Source: Micromonospora sp. R77 | GTDB taxonomy: Bacteria > Actinomycetota > Actinomycetes > Mycobacteriales > Micromonosporaceae | NCBI RefSeq assembly: GCF_022747945.1 | Contig: NZ_JALDST010000001.1 | Coordinates: 3,906,001-3,970,000, forward strand | Direction: 5' to 3' | Length of the DNA: 64,000 nucleotides | Shown: positions 8,288-15,710 of the stretch, piece after piece | Numbering within the stretch: position 1 is the stretch's first letter | Layout of the letters: every line of letters begins with the position of its first letter | The notes under the pieces: model-generated | What the model was told of the DNA's origin: nothing | Database searches by the model: none | The model's input: the letters and a program-made list of their open reading frames with translations, nothing else | Position numbers and translations under genes: made by a program

Positions 8288-9490
8288 TCAGCCGGACAGG
8301 TCGGCGGCCCGGCGGAGCAGGGCCCGACGCTCCGGTTCGGAGCGCACCGCCCCGGCCGCCGCCCGGAACAGGGCCACGCCACGAGCGCGGTCACCGAGGC
8401 GGGCGGTCAGCTCGGCCTCGGCAGCCAGCGCCGGGGGATAGTCGTCGAGCGCGCCCCCGCTGCGGGCCTCGGCGAGCAGGGCCAGCCCCGGCCCGGGCCC
8501 GTACGCGTAACCGTGGGCGACGGCGCGGTTGAGGCGTACCACCGAGGTCGGGCGGAGCCGGGCCAGCTCGTCGTAGCAGCGGGCGATCACCGGCCAGTCG
8601 GTGGCCTCGGCGGTCGGGGCGGTGGCGTGGCAGGCGGCGATCCGGGCCTGGAGGCCGTACGGGCCGTGACCCGCCCGGTCCAGCAGGGTGACGGCCTCGG
8701 CGATCGTCGCCCGGTCCCAGCGGGAGCGGTCCTGTTCGTCGAGGGTGAGCAGGTCGCCGTCGCCGTCGCGGCGGGCGGCCCGGCGCGAGTCGTGCAGGAG
8801 GAAGAGCGCCAGTAGCCCGGTCACCTCCGGCTGGTCGGGCAGCAGCGTGTCGAGCAGCCGGGCCAGCCGGATCGCCTCGTCGGCGAAGGCGGGTTCGCCG
8901 TCGGCGTCGTACCCCCGGGTGAAGAGCAGGTAGAGCACGGCCAGGACGCCCGGCAGCCGCTCGACCAGCGCGGACCCGGTCGGCACCCGGTACGGTACGC
9001 CGGCCGCGGCGATCTTCGTCTTGGCGCGGGTGAGCCGGCGGGTCATGGTGGACTCGGCGACCAGGAACACCCGGGCGATGTCGGCGGTCGGCACGCCGGC
9101 CACCGTGCGCAGGGTCAGCGCCACCCGGGCCTGGAGGGCGAGCGCCGGATGGCAGCAGGTGAAGATGAGCCGGAGCCGGTCGTCCACCACGTCGCCTCCC
9201 GTCGGCGGCGGCTCGGGGTCGGTGAGCAGCGCCAGGTCGCGTAGCTTGCGGCGCTCGACGGCGGCCCGGCGCAGCACGTCCACCGCCCGGTTCCGGGCGG
9301 CCGTCATCAGCCAGCCACCCGGATTTCCCGGTACGCCGTCGCGGGGCCACCGTTCCAGCGCGGACGCCAGCGCCTCCTGGGCGCAGTCCTCGGCCAGCGT
9401 CCAGTCGCCGGTGACGCGGATCAGGGCGGCCACGATCCGCGGGTACGCCTCGGCACCCGCGTCGGCGACCGCCCCGGCCGCGTCGGTCAT
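8288..9490 (-). CDS. ECF RNA polymerase sigma factor, ECF42 type with C-terminal DUF6596/TPR-like extension
   Basis: 400 residues, much longer than a classical ECF sigma factor. Sigma region 2 lies near residues 12-75 (DWTLAEDCAQEALASALERW), region 4 near 115-165 (AGVPTADIARVFLVAESTMT), followed by a long helical extension with LYLLFTRGYDADGEPAFADEAIRL, typical of the DUF6596 class. In ECF42 factors this extension is needed for activity and no anti-sigma factor is present; instead a DGPF protein gene sits next door, as here: the upstream gene's stop codon directly precedes this ATG. The regulon is unknown. Confidence 0.88.
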   Translation of the reverse strand: MTDAAGAVADAGAEAYPRIVAALIRVTGDWTLAEDCAQEALASALERWPRDGVPGNPGGWLMTAARNRAVDVLRRAAVERRKLRDLALLTDPEPPPTGGDVVDDRLRLIFTCCHPALALQARVALTLRTVAGVPTADIARVFLVAESTMTRRLTRAKTKIAAAGVPYRVPTGSALVERLPGVLAVLYLLFTRGYDADGEPAFADEAIRLARLLDTLLPDQPEVTGLLALFLLHDSRRAARRDGDGDLLTLDEQDRSRWDRATIAEAVTLLDRAGHGPYGLQARIAACHATAPTAEATDWPVIARCYDELARLRPTSVVRLNRAVAHGYAYGPGPGLALLAEARSGGALDDYPPALAAEAELTARLGDRARGVALFRAAAGAVRSEPERRALLRRAADLSG

Positions 9491-9820
9491 TCAGTCCTCC
9501 ACCAGCGGGCGCAGCTCGATCCGGCCCGCGTACGCCATCGGGTGCGCGCGGGCCACCTCGATCGCCTCGTCCAGGTCGGCGCACTCGATCAGGTCGAAGC
9601 CCACGATCACCTCCTTCGTCTCGGCGAACGGCCCGTCGGTGAGCAGCAGCTCGTCGTCGCGTACCCGGACGGTGGTGGCCGCTTCCGGGGGCGCGAACCG
9701 GCTGCCGGTCAGCCGCTGGCCCCTGGCGTCCCGCTCGGCCACCCACTGCTCGATGTCCGGGGCGGCGTCCGGGTTCCGGTCCGGCTCGGTGTCCGTGCAG
9801 ACCAACATCATGTACTTCAT
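9491..9820 (-). CDS. YCII-related DGPF-domain protein, partner of the ECF42 sigma factor
   Basis: 109 residues, one dimeric ferredoxin-like YCII domain containing the diagnostic LLTDGPFAETKEVIVG. The ATG at 9820 has GGAGGAG 8 bases upstream. It is the first gene of a two-gene operon and ends exactly where the sigma factor gene begins. DGPF proteins are the conserved neighbours of ECF42 factors; their biochemical role is unresolved, and direct regulation of the sigma factor has not been generally shown. Confidence 0.88.
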   Translation of the reverse strand: MKYMMLVCTDTEPDRNPDAAPDIEQWVAERDARGQRLTGSRFAPPEAATTVRVRDDELLLTDGPFAETKEVIVGFDLIECADLDEAIEVARAHPMAYAGRIELRPLVED

Positions 9821-9943
9821 TCCGTCACTCCTCCGGTCGTGGTTCCATCCAGCCTGACGAACGGCGGCGGCGCATTCGGACAGCCGGCGGGTAGGGAAAA
9901 AATCGCAGGTGTCGTCCGGGCCCCGACGGGGTACTGCCGGGCG

Positions 9944-10177
9944 ATGTTCTTCATCTTCGGGCTCCGGACCAAGGTCACCCAGTCCGGTGTCGTCACGCAG
10001 GTCTGCCGCAACTGCGGCAACCGGGCGGCGCAGGTCATCACCCGGCGGGCCACGAAGTTCAGCCTCTTCTTCATCCCGCTGATCCCGGTCCGGACCCGCT
10101 GGGCACAGCAGTGCACCTTCTGCGGCGCCCAGTACGACATCTCCCGTGCCGAGGCCGAGCGCCTCCCGGTCGGCTGA
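9944..10177 (+). CDS. Zinc-ribbon domain protein
   Basis: 77 residues with two CxxC pairs: QVCRNCGNR near residues 20-27 and QCTFCGAQYD near 54-62, which should bind one structural zinc. The segment between them, KFSLFFIPLIPV, is hydrophobic and may touch the membrane. This arrangement is typical of small actinobacterial zinc-ribbon proteins of unknown function. The ATG at 9944 is chosen because the reading frame upstream is the shadow of the DGPF gene. Confidence 0.8.
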   Translation: MFFIFGLRTKVTQSGVVTQVCRNCGNRAAQVITRRATKFSLFFIPLIPVRTRWAQQCTFCGAQYDISRAEAERLPVG

Positions 10178-10179
10178 AC

Positions 10180-10356
10180 ATGGCCCGTTTCCTCTGCTGG
10201 CTGATCGGCCGCCAGCCGGTCACCCCGCCACCCGCCCCGGTGCACACGGTCTCCCGCCCGCCCTGCACCCCCGGCCGCCGCCACCGCCGCCGCACCCGCC
10301 CCACGGCGGGCGCCGGCTCCCCCCGCTCCCCCTGGAACCGCTCCGCCGGCCACTGA
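10180..10356 (+). CDS. Small basic proline/arginine-rich ORF
   Basis: 58 codons starting 2 bases after the zinc-ribbon stop. Third positions are almost all G or C, as in real genes here, but the product is low-complexity (Pro, Arg, Thr) with an N-terminal hydrophobic MARFLCWLIG. No family is recognised. It could be a translated small protein coupled to the zinc-ribbon gene or an accident of high GC; I cannot decide. Confidence 0.3.
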   Translation: MARFLCWLIGRQPVTPPPAPVHTVSRPPCTPGRRHRRRTRPTAGAGSPRSPWNRSAGH

Positions 10357-10379
10357 CCCGCGCCCGTCGGCCCGGAGGT

Positions 10380-10424
10380 GAGAAGGGAACCCTTCTCTAC
10401 CGTAGGCGTTAACAGGGGGCCCCT
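10380..10424. repeat. Intergenic inverted-repeat element (Micromonospora-type)
   Basis: Two short inverted repeats flank GTTAAC: GAGAAGGG-aa-CCCTTCTC (10380-10397) and AGGGG-g-CCCCT (10414-10424). From memory, closely similar AAGGG/CCCTT modules around a TTAAC core recur between genes in Micromonospora and relatives; I have not counted copies. It sits in front of the nuclease gene and could act as a transcription terminator or an insertion-type small repeat. Confidence 0.6.
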
Positions 10425-10439
10425 CCTTTCACAGCTAGG

Positions 10440-11534
10440 GTGGCGGGCGTGGTTGATGTGGGGGAGCGGCTGGCGGGGATCCGGGGTGGCGTGCCACCTC
10501 GGCGGCACAACGCCCGGACCATCGCCGCGCTGACCGGTAATCCCGGCTGCACCCGGCGGGCCGTGCTGGACAGCGCCGGGGTGGACAAGCCGAAGCTGGC
10601 CGAGCGGATCGGCTTCCCGGCCCGGTTCGGCCAGTCCCGCTTCGCCATCACCCGGGGCAACGCCTTCGAGGCGCAGGTGAAGGCCGACGGCGGTGCGGAG
10701 CTGCTGCGGCTGGTCGCGGAGCGGTTGGGCGTACCGGTGCCGGCGCGGGCGAGCTGGACCGACCTCGGCGGTGCCGACCTGGCGGACCGGCACGACCGGT
10801 CCCGCGCGGCGCTGACCGACGGCGGGGACGACGCGGCGCTCTTCGACCACCCGCTGCTCGGGCTGGAGGTGGCCGGCCGGCGGGTGCACCTGGAACCCGA
10901 CCTGGTGGCCGCCCGGCTGGGCGGGCGCTTCCACGTCGTGGAGATCAAGTCGTTTCCGGTGATCGACGGGCAGGCCGACCCGGCGAAGGTCTCCGCCGCG
11001 GCCACCCAGTCGGCCGTCTATGTGCTGGCGCTGCGCGAGCTGCTCGCCGCCGCCGGCCGGGACCCGGAACTCGTCTCCCACGACGTGGTGCTGGTCTGCC
11101 CGCGTGACTTCGCCAACGAGCCGGTGGCCAGCCTGGTCGACGTGCGCAAACAGCTGCTGGTGCTGCGCCGCCAACTGGACCGGATGGCCCGGATCGACGA
11201 CCTGCTCGACCGGGTGCCGGCGGAGTTCACCGCCGACCCGACCGCCGACCCGGCCACCCTGACCGCCGCGTTGCTCACCGTCGAGGCCCGCTACGCGCCG
11301 GACTGCCTGGCCGCCTGCGAGCTGGCGTACTTCTGCCGGCACGAGGCGCGCGGCCACACCACGGCGCTGGGCCGTCCGGTGCGGGAGGCGTTGGGCGGGA
11401 TCGCCGACGTGGCCGAGGTGCTGGCGTTGGCCGGCGGCGAGCGCGCCGGAGAGCCGGAGCAGGGCGAGGCCGCCGCGCTGCTGCGCGCCGCCGCCCGGTT
11501 GCGCGCCGAGGCCATGACCGGAGACCCCGCATGA
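10440..11534 (+). CDS. PD-(D/E)XK nuclease of the RecB/Cas4 type with candidate Fe-S cysteines
   Basis: 364 residues. Motif II is LEPDLVA with D154, motif III VVEIKSF with E168 and K170, and a RecB-type helix carries Q190 and Y194 (QSAVY). One cysteine lies near the N-terminus (C37) and three near the C-terminus (C289, C293, C299). This split 1+3 layout resembles the Fe-S cluster ligands of Cas4 and AddB nucleases, though the C-terminal spacing is C-x3-C-x5-C rather than C-x2-C. GTG start at 10440. The stop overlaps the next gene by ATGA. The nuclease core is clear; the cluster is inferred and the biological role unknown. Confidence 0.65.
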   Translation: MAGVVDVGERLAGIRGGVPPRRHNARTIAALTGNPGCTRRAVLDSAGVDKPKLAERIGFPARFGQSRFAITRGNAFEAQVKADGGAELLRLVAERLGVPVPARASWTDLGGADLADRHDRSRAALTDGGDDAALFDHPLLGLEVAGRRVHLEPDLVAARLGGRFHVVEIKSFPVIDGQADPAKVSAAATQSAVYVLALRELLAAAGRDPELVSHDVVLVCPRDFANEPVASLVDVRKQLLVLRRQLDRMARIDDLLDRVPAEFTADPTADPATLTAALLTVEARYAPDCLAACELAYFCRHEARGHTTALGRPVREALGGIADVAEVLALAGGERAGEPEQGEAAALLRAAARLRAEAMTGDPA

Positions 11535-13108
11535 GTACGCTCCGCGCGCTCGCCAAGGCGCAGGCGGTCGCCGCCGGGGTGGCCCAGCCGGTCGCCACGG
11601 TCCGGCACCTGTGGCTGTCGGAACGGCCACTCGTGCTGGTCCCGCTCGCGATGGCCGGTGAGGCGAACGCCCCGCTGGCCGTCCTTGCCGGCGCGGCGCC
11701 CGACGAGGCGCGGCTGCTGATCGTGCCGCAGCCACGCAACCGGCAGCAGCGTTTCGCGTTCGCCGCCGAGCTGGCCGCGATCGTCCTGCCGTACCTGGAC
11801 TCGTTCCGGAGCGTCACCGAGGCGGTGCCGGTGGACCGGGGCCGGGACGTCCGGCACCGGTACGTGGACGCGCCGCAGCTGCTGGTGCCGAACCCGGCCG
11901 GGATCGGTTTCCTGCGGCTGCTCGGCCGGTCGACCCGGTTCCGCCGCGCCGACGGCGACTATCCGGTGCACCCGTCGGTGCCGCTGCTGGGGCGTTGGCT
12001 GACCTTCTTCGCCGAGCGGGCCGAGCATCCGGGTTCGTCGGCGCTGCTGGCGATGACCGAGGCGCTGACCCTGCACTGGGCGACCGGGCAGAGCGCGGTG
12101 GAGGACCTGCACCTGCCGGCGCTGCTGGGCTGGCTCGACCCGCCGCCCGGGTTCACCGGCGCGCAGGCGGCGGCCCGGGCGGAGGACCCGTCGGTCTGCC
12201 CGCCCGCCGGTCCGGCCACCGACCCGGACTTCGACAACCGTCGGCTCGCCCCGGCCGTCGCCGCGTACGCGGACGCGGAGGACGACCCGGTGGCGCGGGC
12301 GGCGGCGTACGCGGAGCTGGAGGGCCTGCTGCGCGACCAGCTCGCGCCCACCTGGGAGCTGATGTGGCGCGGCGTGGGGTTGCTGCGTGCCCTGCCGCCC
12401 GGCGCCCGGGTGGCGGGCCGTTGGGACGGCGACCGGGACGCCTTCACCGGCTACGCGGAGCACGTCGACGCCGGTGGCGGCCCGCAGCCCCGCCGCGACG
12501 GTGCGGTCGCCGCCGCCGTGCGGCTGCACCGGCTGGAGCGGGCCCTCACCTCGTACGCCGTCCAGCGCGCCTACGACGATCCGCTGGTGATGGCCGAGCA
12601 CCGGCTGACCGGGGAGGCGTTCGTCGGCGACGTGACGCTGGCCGACCCGAAGCGGGTGGACGACAGCGGCAAGCGTCCGGTGCTGCGCCCCCGCATCCAG
12701 GTGGTGACCACGGAACCGGTGGCGGTGCCGGTGGGGGCGACGCTGTATTCACCCACCCGGCCGGCGCAGAAGGCCCGGGTGGTCTTCCTGACCCCCGGCG
12801 CGGACGGCAAGACCGAGGTGGTGCTGGAGCTCTCCGGCGGGATGGGGCGCGGCCTGACCGCACCACCCGGCACGGTTCCCGAGGTGGGAGAGCGGCTCTG
12901 CTTCACCACCCTGTCGGACGCGTTCATGCCGGCGGGGAACTTCCCCGCGCCGGAGGAGACCCCGTGGACGCACGGCGGGCCGCCGGCCGCCGCCCCGGCA
13001 CCGGACGCCGCCCTCGGGCCCGACGCCGCTGCGGCGTCGCCGGCCGCGCACGTCGACGTCCCGGTGGGGACCGGCGACGACGGTGATCCGGCGGAGGCGT
13101 GGGCCTGA
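11531..13108 (+). CDS. Conserved-looking protein of unknown function coupled to the Cas4-like nuclease
   Basis: 525 residues, not recognised. The first 460 residues read as a folded soluble protein with many Trp/Leu helices; around residues 385-455 lies a beta-rich stretch (RPRIQVVTTEPVAVPVGATL, then ARVVFLTPGADGKTEVVLEL) ending in LCFTTLSDAF. The last 55 residues are a Pro/Ala-rich tail, probably disordered. No Walker motif, membrane segment or catalytic signature is visible. The 4-base ATGA overlap with the nuclease gene says the two act together, perhaps as a substrate-recognition subunit, but that is inference. Confidence 0.7.
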   Translation: MSTLRALAKAQAVAAGVAQPVATVRHLWLSERPLVLVPLAMAGEANAPLAVLAGAAPDEARLLIVPQPRNRQQRFAFAAELAAIVLPYLDSFRSVTEAVPVDRGRDVRHRYVDAPQLLVPNPAGIGFLRLLGRSTRFRRADGDYPVHPSVPLLGRWLTFFAERAEHPGSSALLAMTEALTLHWATGQSAVEDLHLPALLGWLDPPPGFTGAQAAARAEDPSVCPPAGPATDPDFDNRRLAPAVAAYADAEDDPVARAAAYAELEGLLRDQLAPTWELMWRGVGLLRALPPGARVAGRWDGDRDAFTGYAEHVDAGGGPQPRRDGAVAAAVRLHRLERALTSYAVQRAYDDPLVMAEHRLTGEAFVGDVTLADPKRVDDSGKRPVLRPRIQVVTTEPVAVPVGATLYSPTRPAQKARVVFLTPGADGKTEVVLELSGGMGRGLTAPPGTVPEVGERLCFTTLSDAFMPAGNFPAPEETPWTHGGPPAAAPAPDAALGPDAAAASPAAHVDVPVGTGDDGDPAEAWA

Positions 13109-13152
13109 GTCTCGGGCCGGTCCACGGTGGACCGGGCTGGCATCCTGGTCCG

Positions 13153-13791
13153 ATGAGCGGTGACCACGACGGGGTGCGGCGCAGCTATGACACGGTGGCC
13201 GAGGAGTACCGGAGCCGGCTGGCCGACGAGCTGATCCACAAGCCGCTGGACCGGGCGTTGCTGGCGGCGTTGGTCGAGGAGGCCGGGTCGGCGGCGACGG
13301 TCGCCGATCTGGGCTGCGGCCCGGGGCACGTGACGGCCTGGCTGGCCGGGCGCGGGGTCCGGGCGGTGGGGATCGACCTGTCGCCGGGGATGGTCGCGGT
13401 GGCCCGCCGGTCGTGCCCGCAGGCGGAGTTCCGGGCGGGTGACCTGCTCCGGCTGCCCGCCGCGGACGGCGAGTTCGGCGCGGCGGTGGCGCTCTACTCG
13501 CTCATCCACCTGCACCCCGACGAGCTGCCCGCGGCCGGTGTCGAGCTGCGCCGGGTGTTGCGTCCCGGTGCGCCGCTGTTGGTCGCGGTCCACCTCGGCG
13601 ACGAGGTGCGACACCTGGACGAGTGGTGGGGTCACCCGGTGGACGTGGACTTCCACTTCTTCGCGGCGGAGACGGTGGTCGCGGCGCTCACCGACGTGGG
13701 TTTCGCGGTCGAGGCCCGTCTGGAGCGGGTCAGTTATCCGCAGGAGGTGGCGACCCGCCGGCTCTACCTGCTCGTGCGTAACGCAGGGTAG
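13153..13791 (+). CDS. Class I SAM-dependent methyltransferase
   Basis: 212 residues with a Rossmann-type methyltransferase fold: motif I VADLGCGPGHVTAWL (about residues 53-67), acidic post-I residue GIDLSPGM, motif II/III region ALYSLIHLHPDELP and the late LRRVLRPGAPLLVAVHLGD. This is the Methyltransf_11/25 type acting on a small molecule or lipid; the substrate is unknown. The ATG at 13153 begins 45 bases after the preceding stop; the reading frame upstream is unlikely to be coding. Confidence 0.85.
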   Translation: MSGDHDGVRRSYDTVAEEYRSRLADELIHKPLDRALLAALVEEAGSAATVADLGCGPGHVTAWLAGRGVRAVGIDLSPGMVAVARRSCPQAEFRAGDLLRLPAADGEFGAAVALYSLIHLHPDELPAAGVELRRVLRPGAPLLVAVHLGDEVRHLDEWWGHPVDVDFHFFAAETVVAALTDVGFAVEARLERVSYPQEVATRRLYLLVRNAG

Positions 13792-13799
13792 TCGCAACA

Positions 13800-13832
13800 A
13801 TGTATTTACATGCTTGAAACTTAATCGGTTCA
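13800..13832 (+). promoter_or_regulatory. Candidate operator(s) upstream of the GH26 mannanase
   Basis: An AT-rich pocket holds two inverted repeats: ATGTA-tt-TACAT (13800-13811) and TGAAAC-n6-GGTTCA (13815-13832, one mismatch). It lies 73 bases ahead of the mannanase start. TGAAAC-type sites in front of polysaccharide-degrading genes suggest carbon-source control by a LacI- or GntR-like regulator, but the binder is unknown. Confidence 0.45.
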
Positions 13833-13904
13833 GTAGTTCAGTGGGGGAGTGAACCGCGGCTCCCGGTAAGCCGTACCACCCACCCCCGACCCGAAAAGGT
13901 GACC

Positions 13905-15464
13905 ATGCGAAGCAGAAGACTCCGCCTCGCGCTGAGCGCCGCAGCCACCGCCCTGGCCGCCGCCTCCGTCCTGACCGTCATCGGTCCCGCCGACGCGCAC
14001 ACCGTCACGCCGGCCAACACCAACGCCTCCGCCTCGACCAGGAGCGTGCTGAACTGGCTCGGGCACCTGCCCAACCGCAGCAGCAACCGGATCGCCTCCG
14101 GCTTCTTCGGCGGCTACAGCAACAGTGGCTTCTCGCTCAGCCAGACCGAGGAGCTCAAGTCCGCAACCGGTCAGTATCCGGCCATCCTCAGCTGCGACTA
14201 CGGCTCCGGCTGGGCCACCAACAGCGACATCACCGCGCTGGTCGACTACTCCTGCAACTCCAGCCTGAAGTCCTGGTGGTCGAGCGGCGGCCTGGTCACC
14301 GTCAGCGTCCACTCGCCCAGCCCGGCCAACGCCAACGGTGGCGGGCTGAACACCGCGATGGGCAACTTCAGCGACCTGCTCAACCCGTCCACCGCCGCCG
14401 GGGCCCGCTGGCGGCAGCTCGAGGACAAGATGGCCGCCGGCCTCCAGGACCTGGAGAACGCCGGGGTGCCGGTGCTGTTCCGGCCGTTCCACGAGATGAA
14501 CGGCGACTGGTTCTGGTGGGGCAACCGCGACCCCAACACCTTCAAGCAGGTGTGGCAGCAGATGTACACCTACTTCACCAGCACCAAGGGCCTGGACAAC
14601 CTGATCTGGGTCTACTCCGCCGACTTCAGCCGCGGCAACCGCACCGCCTACTACGCGGGCGGCTCCTACGTGGACATCGTCGGCATGGACGCGTACGACG
14701 ACAACCCGCAGGTCTCCGGCATCCAGTCCGCGTACAACGAGCTGGTCGGGCTGGGCAAGCCGTTCGCCTTCGCCGAGATCGGCCCGGACACCGCCGGCTC
14801 GTTCGACTACGGCAAGTGGGTCACCGCGTTCCAGCAGAGCTACCCGAAGACCAGCTACTTCCTGGCCTGGAACGACAGCTGGAGCCCGGCCCGCAACCAG
14901 GGCGCGAGCACGCTGTTCAACAACTCCTGGATCGCCAACCGGGGCGAGGTCGACCTCGGCAACGTCACCGAGCCCGGTGGTGGCGGCACCTCCAGCCCGC
15001 CCCCGCCGACCGGCGGCACCCTGCTCAACGGCTTCGAGTCCGGCACCGAGGGCTGGACCGGCACAGCAGTCACCGGCGGGCCGTGGCAGGTCAACGAGTG
15101 GGCGTCCCAGGGCACGTACTCGCTGAAGTCCGACGTCAACCTGGGCGCCGGGGCCGCCTACCTGAAGAAGACCGCCACCACCAGCCTCAGCGGGAAGACC
15201 ACCCTGCGGGCCACCGCGCGGGTCGCCCCGTGGGGCAGCTTCGGCACCGGCAGCCAGGCCAAGCTGTACGTCAAGACCGGCACCGGCTGGCAGTGGTTCG
15301 ACGGCGGGTCCGTCGCCGTCACCTCGTCCGGCGTCAACCTCTCGCTCAACCTGGGCGGGGTGGCCAACCTCGGTGACGTCCGCGAGATCGGCGTGCAGTT
15401 CGTCCCCGGCAGCGGGGCCGGCGGCACCTCCGCCGTCTACGTCGACAACGTGACCGTCCAGTAA
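13905..15464 (+). CDS. Secreted GH26 beta-mannanase with C-terminal carbohydrate-binding module
   Basis: 519 residues. A Sec signal peptide (RRLRLALSAAATALAAASV, cleavage after ADA near residue 30) is followed by a glycoside hydrolase family 26 barrel. The proposed acid/base Glu lies in LFRPFHEMNGDWFWWG and the nucleophile Glu in FAFAEIGPD. A short Gly/Ser/Pro linker (GGGGTSSPPPPTGG) leads to a C-terminal beta-sandwich of about 140 residues resembling mannan-binding modules of mannanases. It should hydrolyse beta-1,4-mannan outside the cell. The ATG at 13905 is preceded by AAGG at 5-6 bases; the GTG two codons earlier overlaps that site. Confidence 0.92.
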   Translation: MRSRRLRLALSAAATALAAASVLTVIGPADAHTVTPANTNASASTRSVLNWLGHLPNRSSNRIASGFFGGYSNSGFSLSQTEELKSATGQYPAILSCDYGSGWATNSDITALVDYSCNSSLKSWWSSGGLVTVSVHSPSPANANGGGLNTAMGNFSDLLNPSTAAGARWRQLEDKMAAGLQDLENAGVPVLFRPFHEMNGDWFWWGNRDPNTFKQVWQQMYTYFTSTKGLDNLIWVYSADFSRGNRTAYYAGGSYVDIVGMDAYDDNPQVSGIQSAYNELVGLGKPFAFAEIGPDTAGSFDYGKWVTAFQQSYPKTSYFLAWNDSWSPARNQGASTLFNNSWIANRGEVDLGNVTEPGGGGTSSPPPPTGGTLLNGFESGTEGWTGTAVTGGPWQVNEWASQGTYSLKSDVNLGAGAAYLKKTATTSLSGKTTLRATARVAPWGSFGTGSQAKLYVKTGTGWQWFDGGSVAVTSSGVNLSLNLGGVANLGDVREIGVQFVPGSGAGGTSAVYVDNVTVQ

Positions 15465-15470
15465 CGACAC

Positions 15471-15512
15471 CGGAGGCCCGGTCCGGCACCGTCCCGCCGG
15501 GCCGGGCCTCCG
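15471..15512 (+). terminator. Terminator hairpin after the mannanase gene
   Basis: 11-bp perfect inverted repeat CGGAGGCCCGG (15471-15481) and its complement (15502-15512), 20-base GC-rich loop, starting 6 bases after the stop codon. Confidence 0.75.
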
Positions 15513-15710
15513 TCGCTCCGTCTCCCGCCGTCCCCGACGAACGCACCCCTGCCCCGGACGCCGTGTCACCGCTCCCACCGGCACGGTGACGGGGGCTGAC
15601 GGCCTCTGGCGGCGGCACCGGCCGGTGGCTACGCTTGCGCCGTTCGCCGCCCGTGACCGGTCCTCATCGTCGAGGGTGCACGTGAAGAGAGAGAGCCGGA
15701 GCGAATAGTT

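Noticed and set aside
15540..15710. c-di-GMP riboswitch ahead of the GGDEF-EAL gene
   Set aside because: No GEMM-like conserved core or tetraloop-receptor sequence is recognisable in the leader.
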